Below, piece by piece: positions 17,320 to 26,357 of a stretch of DNA of 64,000 nucleotides; the first letter of the stretch is position 1; every line of letters starts with the position of its first letter. The DNA is from an uncultured Eubacteriales bacterium (lineage in GTDB: Bacteria; Bacillota; Clostridia; TANB77; CAG-508). The DNA is taken from contig CASEIV010000001.1 in NCBI GenBank assembly GCA_949288175.1, forward strand, positions 62,001 to 126,000, in the 5' to 3' direction. The translations under genes and the position numbers were made by a program. Under the pieces are notes generated by a model. That model had not been told where the DNA came from. It did no database searches and saw only the letters and a list, made by a program, of their open reading frames with translations.

Positions 17320-18069
17320 ATGTATTATAATGATGTACATATAGGATACTACTTAGCAGTTGCAATATTAGGTTTATTTGTAGGTCAATTGGTTGATTGG
17401 GCAAATAAACGATTACCAGAATATAAAAAGTTTTTATCATTAGATATATTTAAAGAATATAAGAGAAATTTTAAACCAAACTATATATTGATGTTATTAA
17501 CATCCGCAATTTATGTGAGTTTAGTGTATACATTAGGAATAAAAGATACGTTAATTGCGAATTTAGATTTAATAAAATTTTTGATTTTGACACCAATGTT
17601 GTTATCTGCATTTGTTATAGATTATAAATATCAAATCATACCTAATAGATTGAATCTAACCATATTTGAAATTGGATTACTATTTGCATTTATATATGGG
17701 GTATCAGATGTGGCAATTACTTTAAATATGTTATTAGGAATGTTAGCAGGCGCAGGAATCTTTTTATTAATTACATTAGTAGGTGGAATATTTTATGGAA
17801 AAGAAGCCATGGGATTTGGTGATGTTAAATTAATGGGGGCATTAGGACTATTTTTTGGATTGTCGAATATTGTAGTCATTACATTAATATCTTTCTTGAT
17901 AGGTGCAATTTTAAGTGTAGGATTGTTAATTACAAAAGTAAAGAAAACAGATGAATATATACCTTTTGGACCATTTATTGTCATAGCAGCATTTATCAGT
18001 ATGTATATACCATTTGAAACAATAAAATTTGTATTAATGAAAATATTTACACTAGGAATGTATAACTAA
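17320..18069 (+). CDS. Prepilin peptidase, A24 family
   Basis: A 249-aa polytopic aspartic protease that cleaves class III signal peptides. The two catalytic aspartates are seen in VIDYKYQIIPNRLN (D101) and GFGDVKLMG (D168). The N-terminal part lacks the cytoplasmic zinc-binding cysteines of PilD-type enzymes, and the dedicated methylase region is reduced, as in many Gram-positive forms. No pilus assembly ATPase is in the window; the only visible candidate substrate is the pseudopilin at 9309. Confidence 0.9.
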   Translation: MYYNDVHIGYYLAVAILGLFVGQLVDWANKRLPEYKKFLSLDIFKEYKRNFKPNYILMLLTSAIYVSLVYTLGIKDTLIANLDLIKFLILTPMLLSAFVIDYKYQIIPNRLNLTIFEIGLLFAFIYGVSDVAITLNMLLGMLAGAGIFLLITLVGGIFYGKEAMGFGDVKLMGALGLFFGLSNIVVITLISFLIGAILSVGLLITKVKKTDEYIPFGPFIVIAAFISMYIPFETIKFVLMKIFTLGMYN

Positions 18070-18110
18070 ATGTCCAATTGGGGACGTTTCTGTTTGGGAC
18101 GTTTTGATAT
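18070..18110. repeat. Degenerate GGGGACG repeat
   Basis: TGTCCAATTGGGGACGTTTC and a further GGGACGTTTTG directly after a stop codon; two GGGACG motifs in direct orientation, weak pairing TCCAATTGGGGA. Confidence 0.5.
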
Positions 18111-18171
18111 ACTAGAAAAATACATTTCCTAAAATATAAAAAAATATGGAAAAATAAGAGGGGATGATAAC

Positions 18172-19230
18172 ATGAATCCTAAATTACAATGGTTAAGAAA
18201 TAAAATGTCTAGTTTAGATTTACAAGGATTAATTATATCTAATCCAATTAATATCAAATATTTAACGAATATAGAGGCAGAAGGAATATTATTATTAACT
18301 AGAAAAGAAAATATTTATATAACAGATGCAAGATATATAGAACATGTCCATAGCATATTAACATTATATGATGAAATTATTGTCTATGATATGAATGATG
18401 TGTCAAAAGAAGACTATGAAAATTTCTTTATGTTTTGTGAAAATGTTGGATTTGAAGAACATTATGTTACATATGCACAATATAAAGAATATATCAGAAG
18501 ATATAAAATTAATAGTTTAGTAGAGACTGAGAATATCATAGAAAAGCAAAGAATGATAAAAGATGAAGAAGAAATTAGTAATATTCGAAAAGCATGTGAA
18601 ATTACAGATAATTGTTTCTCATATATGTTAGATTATATCAAACCAGGTATGACAGAAAAACAAATTGCGAATGAAATTGAAGAATATTACAAACAAAGAA
18701 CAGATGGCTTATCTTTTGATACGATTGTGGCATCAGGTGAGAATACTTCAAAACCACATGCCATTCCAACAGATAGAAAGATACAAGATGTAGATATTAT
18801 AACCATTGATATGGGATGTAAAGTAAATGGATATTGCTCAGATATGACAAGAACCTTTTTTGTTGGAAAAGTTCCAGAATATGTAAAACCAGTTTATGAT
18901 TTAGTTTTAAAAAATCAAACACAAACAGCAAAGGATTTTAAAGATGGAGCAAGTACAAGATTGTTAGCAAAAATGGTAGAAAATGATTTTAAGTTAAATA
19001 GATATGATTTAATTCATAGTTTAGGTCATGGGGTAGGAATGGAAATACATGAAGCACCTTATATTAGTTATAAGTCAGATACATTACTAAAAGAAAATAT
19101 GGTTGTAACCAATGAACCAGGTATCTATATTCCAGGAAAATTTGGAGTAAGAATAGAAGATACAGTACAAATTACAAAATTTGGTTGTATAAGTTTAACC
19201 AATTCTGAGAAAAATTATATTGTAATATGA
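18172..19230 (+). CDS. M24 family aminopeptidase (Xaa-Pro peptidase type)
   Basis: A 352-aa enzyme with a creatinase-like N-terminal domain (residues 1-130) and a pita-bread metallopeptidase domain. Metal ligands appear in IDMGCKVNGYCSDMTRTF, SLGHGVGMEIHEAP, VTNEPGIYIPG and VRIEDTV. It should remove N-terminal residues preceding proline. It is followed by efp with one repeat between them, the usual pepP-efp neighbourhood of Bacillota. RBS AGAGGGGATGAT lies about 8 bp upstream. Confidence 0.93.
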   Translation: MNPKLQWLRNKMSSLDLQGLIISNPINIKYLTNIEAEGILLLTRKENIYITDARYIEHVHSILTLYDEIIVYDMNDVSKEDYENFFMFCENVGFEEHYVTYAQYKEYIRRYKINSLVETENIIEKQRMIKDEEEISNIRKACEITDNCFSYMLDYIKPGMTEKQIANEIEEYYKQRTDGLSFDTIVASGENTSKPHAIPTDRKIQDVDIITIDMGCKVNGYCSDMTRTFFVGKVPEYVKPVYDLVLKNQTQTAKDFKDGASTRLLAKMVENDFKLNRYDLIHSLGHGVGMEIHEAPYISYKSDTLLKENMVVTNEPGIYIPGKFGVRIEDTVQITKFGCISLTNSEKNYIVI

Positions 19231-19234
19231 GAAC

Positions 19235-19415
19235 GTTACACTTCAGTCTAAGATATATGTTTATTATTTTTTACATCTTGTGTGTCGCAATCACTTATGT
19301 TGAAAGATAAATCTTTCAACGAATGAAGATTGCTCCAATCGCACTCACTTTGTTCGTTTGGTCGCTTACGCGATATTGCAAAATAATAAACATATATCTT
19401 AGACTGAACCGTAAC
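19235..19415. repeat. GTTAC-family palindrome, full copy A
   Basis: A 181-bp palindrome. The left arm GTTACACTTCAGTCTAAGAT.. pairs with the right arm ..ATCTTAGACTGAACCGTAAC over about 28 bp. The centre (TTGTGTGTCGCAATCAC, GTTGAAAGAT..ATCTTTCAAC, GCTCCAATCGCACTCAC, TTGGTCGCTTACGCG) is shared with copy B at 31704-31908, whose arms are entirely different. No clear target duplication. It lies between the M24 peptidase and efp. Confidence 0.85.
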
Positions 19416-19527
19416 AATAAAAAAGCAAAATGGCTTAAAATCAGCAAAATGCTTGATTTTTATTGGAAAATGTAGTAAAATATATAAAGTTTGTAATAGT
19501 ATTTGAAAAATGAAAGGAGAAATGAAA

Positions 19528-20094
19528 ATGGCATCAGTATATTCAGCAGGAGATTTTAGAAATGGAACAACATTCGAAATGGAGGGAAATGTATATAGAA
19601 TCGTAGAATTTCAACATGTTAAACCAGGAAAAGGTTCTGCATTTGTAAGAACAAAATTAAAAAATGTTATCACAGGTGCGACATTAGAAAAAACATTTAA
19701 CCCATCAGATAAATTCCCAGCTGCACAAATAGAAAAGAAAGCAATGCAATATTTATATAATGATGGTGGTTTATACTATTTCATGGATAATGAAACATAT
19801 GATCAAATACCACTAAATGAAGAACAAATTGGTGATTGTTTAAAATATTTAAAAGAAAATATGGAAGTAACTATTCTTTCATATAAAGGAAATGTATTTG
19901 CAGTTGAACCACCAATATTTGTTGAATTAGAAGTTACATATACTGAACCTGGATTTAGTGGAAATACAACAACAACATCAGGAAAACCAGCAAAATTAGA
20001 AACAGGTTTAGAAATTCAAGTACCATTATTCGTTGAAATTGGAGATATCTTAAGAATAGATACCAGAACAGGCGAATATATGGAAAGAGTATAG
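19528..20094 (+). CDS. efp: Elongation factor P
   Basis: Relieves ribosome stalling at polyproline stretches. The 188-aa protein has the three-domain EF-P layout; the KOW-like N-domain carries the tip loop [13 protein letters not shown] with lysines at 32 and 35, and the C-terminal OB domain ends [17 protein letters not shown]. No EpmA/EpmB modification genes are seen. ATG 19528 is used, with AAAGGAG 8 bp upstream; the ATG at 19510 is part of the leader. Confidence 0.97.
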   Translation: MASVYSAGDFRNGTTFEMEGNVYRIVEFQHVKPGKGSAFVRTKLKNVITGATLEKTFNPSDKFPAAQIEKKAMQYLYNDGGLYYFMDNETYDQIPLNEEQIGDCLKYLKENMEVTILSYKGNVFAVEPPIFVELEVTYTEPGFSGNTTTTSGKPAKLETGLEIQVPLFVEIGDILRIDTRTGEYMERV

Positions 20095-20108
20095 AAAGGT
20101 GAATCTTA

Positions 20109-20642
20109 ATGGCTAAACTAAGAGAAGAATATAATAACTTTTTAAAGGATATTGAAAAGAATTTAAAAAATAAAGAAGATTTAGAATATGTAAAAGTCAG
20201 ATTTTCAATGTTTGTTGATAAAGTCATTGACGAAATGGATATGCTTGTAAATTATAAAACACAGAAAATGAATGAATTGGAGCAAAAACAAAAAGAAATT
20301 GATGATAAAATGAGTAAAATGCAACAGATTATTGATAATATTGAAAAAGATATTTATTCTGATGAAGGTTTTGACTTTGAAATCATTTGTCCATATTGTG
20401 ATAATCAATTTGTGATAGATGTTGATGAAGACAAAACAGAAGTAGAATGTCCTGTTTGCAATAATATTATTGAATTAGATTGGTCAGGAGATGTAGAAGA
20501 AGATTCAAATTGTAATGGAAGTTGTTCAGGTTGTCATGGTTGTGATGATGAGCCAGAAGAACAACAAGAAGATGAAAAACAATCAATGCAAAGTGAAGAT
20601 AAAAAAGCAAATAAAGAAGAAAATAATGATGATGATATGTAA
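20109..20642 (+). CDS. CD1247-type protein: coiled-coil N-domain plus zinc ribbon
   Basis: A 177-aa protein. Residues 1-80 are helical, with heptad-like KMNELEQKQKEIDDKMSKM. A zinc ribbon follows: CPYCDNQF and CPVCNNII, about 95-125. An extra cysteine cluster CNGSCSGCHGC comes next, and then a very acidic, low-complexity tail. The N-terminal part matches the CD1247 domain found after efp in Clostridia. It starts 14 bp after the efp stop with AAAGGTGAATC. A Cys-rich metal-binding role is likely; regulator annotations of this family are not supported by any DNA-binding motif here. Confidence 0.72.
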   Translation: MAKLREEYNNFLKDIEKNLKNKEDLEYVKVRFSMFVDKVIDEMDMLVNYKTQKMNELEQKQKEIDDKMSKMQQIIDNIEKDIYSDEGFDFEIICPYCDNQFVIDVDEDKTEVECPVCNNIIELDWSGDVEEDSNCNGSCSGCHGCDDEPEEQQEDEKQSMQSEDKKANKEENNDDDM

Positions 20643-20654
20643 CATAAAGCCACA

Positions 20655-20696
20655 AAAAGTGCCACAGATGACGTTCCATCGTGGCACTTTTTTTAT
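20655..20696. terminator. Terminator between convergent genes
   Basis: AAAAAGTGCCAC..GATG and CATCGTGGCACTTTTT form a long stem with T tract, serving the efp operon and reaching the stop of the minus-strand gene. Confidence 0.9.
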
Positions 20697-21794
20697 TTAT
20701 GCCAAAGGACTTACTTCAAATTTAATATTAAAATCAGTAAAATCATCCAATGAATTTTTTTCTAAACAAGATAAATAATGTTCTAATTGTTCTTGTGTCT
20801 TGCAACCAGCAATAATTACTGGGTTTAGCTCGTAACGAAACATCATATCAATTGCAAATTTAAAGGCATCAATCACAGATTTAGACTCTCTATCTCGGAT
20901 TAAAGAATATGCTTCTCTAAATCTGGCAACAACAGGATGTTTCATGTAATAGTCTAAAGATAAAACAAATTCTTTATTAACGACATCTTCAAAAGAAGTA
21001 TAAGAATCAGGATATTGTTCCAAATATAAAGCAATTTCTTGCTTGGTATAAGGAAGAAATACTTTTTTGCTTTTCTCAGAGACGCGTAAAGTATGATTCT
21101 CTTCAAAATTTTCAGATATATTGGCAACAGTAGATTTTGTAAAATTTGATAAGGAATCTGTATCAGATTCTAAACTATTATCAGAAGATGGAATATCTGT
21201 ATTAACAGATAGATGCTCATTTTCTGAGGATGTCGTTTTATCTATAACATTTTTATAATGATTAAGTTTCATTTCTGTGTCAAAACTTGCTAGATATTTT
21301 TTGACAATATTCTTCTGAAAAAAAGTATCTATTTTAATATCATTTAACAAAATTTTTGATCTGACATCTTCGTTTTTTGTAGAAAATGTATTGATTTCGT
21401 CTTTCAAATTTTGAACCTTAGTAGAGTATATTTCTTGGTTATCTGGATGTTCTTCAATTTGAATGAGTAATTTCACAATCTCATTTAATATATGAGAGGA
21501 ATCTTGTTTTAAATCTTGTATAACACTGATATTGTTATTAATTCTTTCAAAGATTTCTTGAACTTCTGAAAGCAATGCTAAAAAATCAGAATGAGTTTCA
21601 TCATTATGTATATCCGAGATGGAATTATGTAGGTTATTAATAAAATTAACAATAATATCTCGTGTCCTAGTTTCTTTTGAAACAATTTCATCCAATTTTT
21701 GATTTTCTAAATTCGCATTATTAATAAAAGCAAATTCATTTGAAGTAAAATAATTATTTAAAAAATCAAGATTATAAGAGGTTACGGTATTCAT
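20697..21794 (-). CDS. Helical protein of unknown function
   Basis: A 365-aa soluble protein without signal or membrane segment. Residues 25-185 are predominantly long helices with coiled-coil character (LSEVQEIFERINNNISVIQ). A serine-rich linker lies at about 195-235. A compact C-terminal domain follows (about 245-365), including TKQEIALYLEQYPDSYTSF and SVIDAFKFAIDMMFRYEL. ATG 21794 is chosen because GGGAG lies 9 bp upstream; the open frame extends further 5' without a site. It is divergent from the SipW/TasA-type locus. No family is recognised. Confidence 0.6.
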   Translation of the reverse strand: MNTVTSYNLDFLNNYFTSNEFAFINNANLENQKLDEIVSKETRTRDIIVNFINNLHNSISDIHNDETHSDFLALLSEVQEIFERINNNISVIQDLKQDSSHILNEIVKLLIQIEEHPDNQEIYSTKVQNLKDEINTFSTKNEDVRSKILLNDIKIDTFFQKNIVKKYLASFDTEMKLNHYKNVIDKTTSSENEHLSVNTDIPSSDNSLESDTDSLSNFTKSTVANISENFEENHTLRVSEKSKKVFLPYTKQEIALYLEQYPDSYTSFEDVVNKEFVLSLDYYMKHPVVARFREAYSLIRDRESKSVIDAFKFAIDMMFRYELNPVIIAGCKTQEQLEHYLSCLEKNSLDDFTDFNIKFEVSPLA

Positions 21795-21997
21795 AGACAA
21801 AATCTCCCTTTTATCAAATTTATATATATACAGTATAACATAAAAAAAGTTAAAAACCATTACAAACGCATAACAATCAGATGACAAAAACATACATAAT
21901 GTAACAAAAATGTCATAAAAATGACAAGAGACTGAAATGGAATATGAGGAAGAAATATTGTAGAATATAATAGAGAATAAAGTAGGAGGAATTTGCA

Positions 21998-22552
21998 ATG
22001 AAAAAAACAAAAAAAAGTCATGTAATTATTGTACTAATAGTGCTACTATTAGCTTTAGCTATAGGTTATGCAGCCTTTAGTTCAACATTAACAATTAATG
22101 GTACAGCCACAGGAACAGGAACATGGGATGTGAAATTCAAAAGTGCAACTTTAAAAAATGCAGAAGGAGAAACTGACTCAAGCCATGGTACAGCAACAAT
22201 AAGTGGCTCAAATAGTGAAACCATTACAGCAACAATCAATTTAGCATACCCAGGAGATGGTGTCATCTTAGAGGCAGTTGTTGTTAATAATGGGAATACA
22301 CCAGCTAAATTAGTAGACAACTTGAGAATCGATGGACCAGAGTCTGCAGATGTAGAGGTTATACAAAGTTCAGCTGGACCAACTGCTGATGAAGAACTAC
22401 CAGCAGGTGGAACATGTACAGCTCAATTTGCCATTAAATGGAAAGCAGATTCTACAGCAACAGATTTAGGTGAGCAAACATTTACCATTACATATGAATA
22501 TGAGCAAAACACGGAAGAAGTTGTTTTGAATCCAACTCATACAGATGCTTAA
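21998..22552 (+). CDS. SipW/TasA-type exported protein
   Basis: A 184-aa protein with an N-terminal KKTKKS, a hydrophobic core (residues 8-24) and the post-core GYAAFSSTLTINGTATG typical of clostridial SipW-dependent proteins. The mature part is a beta-sandwich of about 150 residues, alanine-, threonine- and glycine-rich, without cysteine apart from GGTCTAQF. A strong GTAGGAGGAATTT RBS precedes it. The next gene is its likely dedicated signal peptidase. A matrix-fibre or surface role is inferred from family and neighbours. Confidence 0.7.
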   Translation: MKKTKKSHVIIVLIVLLLALAIGYAAFSSTLTINGTATGTGTWDVKFKSATLKNAEGETDSSHGTATISGSNSETITATINLAYPGDGVILEAVVVNNGNTPAKLVDNLRIDGPESADVEVIQSSAGPTADEELPAGGTCTAQFAIKWKADSTATDLGEQTFTITYEYEQNTEEVVLNPTHTDA

Positions 22553-22592
22553 ATAATTAATTCTATAGCAATATAATATAAAGAGGAAAAAT

Positions 22593-23792
22593 ATGCAAAA
22601 ATCAAAGAATGCAACAATTGTTATTATGATAATTATACTCTTATTTGGACTCTTAGGGAGTATAAAACTGATAAGAGATATCAATGTCATATATTTATAT
22701 ATCATTCATCCAATATTTTGGATAGGACTTTCCATATTATTGCATTATGCATTAGGTAAAAACATAGAAAACAGAAAATTAAAAAAGCCAATTATGGAAT
22801 ATACAATCATTGCAACATTAGTATATATTCTTGTATATATGTTATCTGGATTATTTGTAACCTTTGGGAAAAATCCATATAATACAACACCAATTGGTTT
22901 ACTGCATAATTTATGGATATTTGGGACAATACTAATAGCAAAGGAATATGTAAGATATAAATTAATTAATAATGTATATGAAAAAGACAAAACTAAAATG
23001 GTAATGATAATTACTGTTATATATGTGATAATAGATATAGAAATCACTAGATTTATAGGTGCAAATATAACAGTATTTTCTGTTGTAAAATATGGAATAC
23101 AAATAGTCATGCCGAATATAGCAAAAAATGTATTATTTTCATACATAGCTATCAATGGAAATTACATGGCTTCAATGATATATCAATTGACTACAAATTT
23201 ATATTTTTGGATATCACCAATCTTACCAAATGCACCATGGATAATGACAGCCATTATAGATATCACGATACCAGTCATATTATTTTTATATATACGATTT
23301 GTAAAAAACAAATTAAACATATTAAGGAATAAAGAAAATATCATTAATTCTGATCCGAGAAATATCATTCCACTGGTAGTGGCAATTATTTTAGCTATCT
23401 GGTTTGCCATAGGAATATTTCCCATAAAGCCAGTTGCTATTGCATCAGGAAGTATGGAGCCAGAACTATATATAGGAGATGTGGCAATGATACAAAAATG
23501 TAACGCAAATGATGTAAATGTTGGTGATATCATTGAATATCAAATGGATGGATATACAATTATCCATAGAATAGTAGAAAAAATACAAAGAAAGGGAGAA
23601 TTTTATTTTATAACAAAAGGAGATAGTAATAATTCAGAAGATATAGAAGAAGTTAGAGAAAATCAACTGATTGGGAAGGTCATATTTAAAATAAGATATT
23701 TAGGTTATCCAGCTATATGGTTACATATTGTGGAAGGAAATGAGCAAATGATAGAAGTAGAAACAGGAAATCCTAGGAACGCAAATAAATAG
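22593..23792 (+). CDS. Signal peptidase I, SipW/ER type, with multi-pass N-terminal region
   Basis: A 399-aa protein. Roughly the first 280 residues are six to eight hydrophobic segments of no recognised family. The catalytic domain starts around residue 270: PVAIASGSMEPELYIGD with the nucleophile serine near 287, and YTIIHRIVEK, where histidine replaces the bacterial lysine, as in SipW and eukaryotic/archaeal enzymes. GDSNNSED gives the third box. It should cleave the TasA-type products on both sides. The fusion to a polytopic domain makes it about twice SipW length. Confidence 0.88.
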   Translation: MQKSKNATIVIMIIILLFGLLGSIKLIRDINVIYLYIIHPIFWIGLSILLHYALGKNIENRKLKKPIMEYTIIATLVYILVYMLSGLFVTFGKNPYNTTPIGLLHNLWIFGTILIAKEYVRYKLINNVYEKDKTKMVMIITVIYVIIDIEITRFIGANITVFSVVKYGIQIVMPNIAKNVLFSYIAINGNYMASMIYQLTTNLYFWISPILPNAPWIMTAIIDITIPVILFLYIRFVKNKLNILRNKENIINSDPRNIIPLVVAIILAIWFAIGIFPIKPVAIASGSMEPELYIGDVAMIQKCNANDVNVGDIIEYQMDGYTIIHRIVEKIQRKGEFYFITKGDSNNSEDIEEVRENQLIGKVIFKIRYLGYPAIWLHIVEGNEQMIEVETGNPRNANK

Positions 23793-23814
23793 ACAAAGGA
23801 GAAAGGAGGTAAAT

Positions 23815-24867
23815 ATGAGAACAAAACAAAAAAATAGAATACGTAAATCGACAAAATACATTGGCACTATTATTTCGATTGTTCTTTTAGTTACCTCTTT
23901 TATTAGCCTTATGAAGAATGTATCCAATGAAAATATAAAAATAAAAACAAAAGAAATATATAATTACACAAACAAATTTAATTATGATTATCATGTAAAC
24001 TTAAGTGATAATCCATATATTAAACAAGATGATAAAAGGGATGAATCCATCGTTTATGTAACAGATTTAATTGATACAACAGATGTAACGTTAAATTATG
24101 AATATGTTGCAGACAAAGAATCTAGCTTGACATATACATATTCTATAATCGGAAAATTACAGGTAGTTTACACAAGAGATGGAGAAGAACAAAAAATAAT
24201 CGATGAAGAAGAAACCATTTTAGAAGAACAAACCAAAGAAATTTCAGGAAAAACCATTAACATTACCGAAACATTAAATCTGGATCTAAAAGATAAAAAT
24301 AATTTATTAAAAGAATTTGAACAAGAATTAGGAATGTCGATATCTGCGAAATATACAGTAATTTTAAAAGTAAAAGTGCAAACAGATATAGAAGAAAATC
24401 CGATAGAAGTAAGTTATGAACCAACTATTCAAATTGATTTAGGTAAAAAAACAACAAAAATTACAGGAGAAAATAATAAAGAAGATAAACAATTTATATC
24501 TGATGAGTACCAAGTAAATGGTAAAAGAAATATAGGTATTATTGTATTAGATGTAATATTCATGATAGTATCAATTGGCATATTGAGATATATGATGAAG
24601 ACAAAAGTAGCAAATAGGGTTAAAAATGAATTTAGACAAGAATTAAATAGAATATTAAAAATTTGCCAAGACAAAATTGTTCAAATTAGTTCAAAACCAC
24701 ATGATTTACCAGAAAATGTTGTATATGTTAAAGACTTTGGAGAAATCTTTAAAGTTTCAGAAGAATTATTTAAACCAATTTTATATTATTTTGACAATGA
24801 AAAACAAGAGGCTTGGTTTAGTGTCATGACAGGTGGAACAACCTATCGATATATTTTAAAGGGATGA
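23815..24867 (+). CDS. DUF5305-like membrane protein of the SipW locus
   Basis: A 350-aa protein with N-terminal (about 18-36) and C-terminal (about 240-260) membrane segments enclosing a 200-residue extracytoplasmic beta-rich domain (YDYHVNLSDNPYI, SLTYTYSIIGKLQVVY), and a cytoplasmic tail of about 90 residues. The layout resembles DUF5305 proteins, which accompany SipW-type peptidases; that family assignment is from memory of the pattern and is moderate. RBS AAAGGAGG 6 bp upstream of ATG. Starts 23 bp after the peptidase stop, so the same operon. Confidence 0.6.
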   Translation: MRTKQKNRIRKSTKYIGTIISIVLLVTSFISLMKNVSNENIKIKTKEIYNYTNKFNYDYHVNLSDNPYIKQDDKRDESIVYVTDLIDTTDVTLNYEYVADKESSLTYTYSIIGKLQVVYTRDGEEQKIIDEEETILEEQTKEISGKTINITETLNLDLKDKNNLLKEFEQELGMSISAKYTVILKVKVQTDIEENPIEVSYEPTIQIDLGKKTTKITGENNKEDKQFISDEYQVNGKRNIGIIVLDVIFMIVSIGILRYMMKTKVANRVKNEFRQELNRILKICQDKIVQISSKPHDLPENVVYVKDFGEIFKVSEELFKPILYYFDNEKQEAWFSVMTGGTTYRYILKG

Positions 24868-24887
24868 TGTATATTTCTCAAATAGAT

Positions 24888-24924
24888 AAGTACAAAGTTG
24901 CAATAATGCCTTTGTACTTGTTTA
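24888..24924 (+). terminator. Terminator or attenuator within the SipW locus
   Basis: AAGTACAAAG/CTTTGTACTT stem with a 12-nt loop and short GTTT tail. Confidence 0.65.
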
Positions 24925-25000
24925 GCATATGTAGTAACTAAGAAGCTAAAAGTAAAAATATTTGTAAATTAATATGGAAAATTATACGAGGAGGTGGACA

Positions 25001-25624
25001 ATGAAATATAAAATAAAAAGAAAAAAAAGAACAATCAAAGTAAGTTATGTATGTTTGATTTTATTGGTCATCCTTGTATTAATGTCTACCTCGTATTCTT
25101 TATGGCAAACGAATTTATATATTGATGGGACAGTAGACATCAATTATGTAGAGCCAGAGCTAGCAGTAGAAGTAGTAAAACCAGATAGTAATTCTGATAG
25201 ATTGTCTACAAATACCAGTTTTGTATCAGTTGGAGTACTATATAGAGTTTTTGAAGTATTAGGTGATGAATATGAAAATAATAATACAGTGGTTACAAAA
25301 CTTGAAAATGCTAATAAAGTATTATGGATAGGGAGTTTTAATAAAGATGTAACATTTACTTTTACAATTCAGAATATTTCAGGATTTACATTTACTGATG
25401 GAAATGTTATGGTGGAAGAATATGATCCAGATGGAAGAATAAACCCAACAAATGCGACATTATCTACAACAGTAAATAATGGAGATAGTGTAACATTAAC
25501 AGCAGAAGTTACATTTGATGCAAAAAATGATATCACTATCGGAAGTTATGTGAATTATAAAATAAGTTTTTTATGTGATGGCACAAGAAGGTATTATAAT
25601 TATAAAATATTAATAAGTGGGTAA
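25001..25624 (+). CDS. Small exported protein of the SipW locus
   Basis: A 207-aa protein with a strongly basic N-terminus (KYKIKRKKR), hydrophobic core (about 15-31) and post-core SYSLWQTNLYIDGTVDINYV, again SipW-like. The mature part is a beta-sandwich with VTFTFTIQNISGFTF. Start 25001 has GAGGAGGTGGAC right upstream; an in-frame ATG at 24974 has none. It closes the second TasA-type locus and faces a convergent M23 peptidase. Confidence 0.65.
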   Translation: MKYKIKRKKRTIKVSYVCLILLVILVLMSTSYSLWQTNLYIDGTVDINYVEPELAVEVVKPDSNSDRLSTNTSFVSVGVLYRVFEVLGDEYENNNTVVTKLENANKVLWIGSFNKDVTFTFTIQNISGFTFTDGNVMVEEYDPDGRINPTNATLSTTVNNGDSVTLTAEVTFDAKNDITIGSYVNYKISFLCDGTRRYYNYKILISG

Positions 25625-25661
25625 TCAGTTAAAATACATATTAGAATAAGAAATAGAATAT

Positions 25662-26255
25662 TTAGAAAAAATCTAATGGATTTTGATAATTACCATCTAT
25701 TCGTATCCCTAAATGTAGATGGGTTCCAGTTGTGGCTCCATTGGTAGGTTTACCAGTAGAATCTGAATAGAGATTACCTTTTACACCATAAACATATTTC
25801 GGGCCAACATAACCAATCACTTGACCTTGTTTTACGATATCTCCAACTTTTACAATGTAATTTGGAGAACAATGACAATAGGTAACTTTGTAATTATCAA
25901 AAGAAAGGGTTATGGTATATCCACCAGCGCCTAAAAATTGCGTAAAGGTAATTTCACCATCAGCCACTGCAATTAATTTTGTTCCTTCAGGTGCAGGAAT
26001 ATCAATACCAGAATGAGAAGAAGAGGCACCAGATGTTGGAGAAACTCTTTTTCCAAAGTAGGAACTGATTCTTGTATATCCAGGAATTGGCCAAACGAAA
26101 CCATCTGGATTAATGGAAATAATTTCAGAGTCTAAATTATTTTCATAATAAACACCATTTGAACTTATCATGGGACTAAAAAAGATGGTAATAAACAAAA
26201 TCAAAAAAATAAGTATGTAAATAAAAGATTTTATATGATGAAAAATAAAAATCAC
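25662..26255 (-). CDS. M23 family peptidase (LytM-type endopeptidase)
   Basis: A 197-aa protein with one N-terminal membrane segment (about 8-28) and an extracellular LytM domain with zinc ligands in SHSGIDIPAP (H and D) and TGTHLHLGIR (HxH), plus YCHCSPNYIV. It should cleave peptidoglycan cross-bridges. The frame starts at GTG 26255, but GAGGTGA overlaps that codon, so initiation may lie a few codons in, possibly at a non-standard ATT; the exact start is unsettled. Confidence 0.85.
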   Translation of the reverse strand: MIFIFHHIKSFIYILIFLILFITIFFSPMISSNGVYYENNLDSEIISINPDGFVWPIPGYTRISSYFGKRVSPTSGASSSHSGIDIPAPEGTKLIAVADGEITFTQFLGAGGYTITLSFDNYKVTYCHCSPNYIVKVGDIVKQGQVIGYVGPKYVYGVKGNLYSDSTGKPTNGATTGTHLHLGIRIDGNYQNPLDFF

Positions 26256-26357
26256 CTCACTTAAACTGAAAATATTAAAATTTACTTATTGAAAAGTAGG
26301 AGAAAGAATAAAAATAAACTAAATCTATAAAATTAAATAAAATTTGAAATAAAAATA

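Noticed and set aside
19235-19415. A riboswitch or T-box upstream of efp
   Set aside because: No known riboswitch core; the sequence is shared with intergenic copies at 31704 and 6594 that precede or follow unrelated genes.
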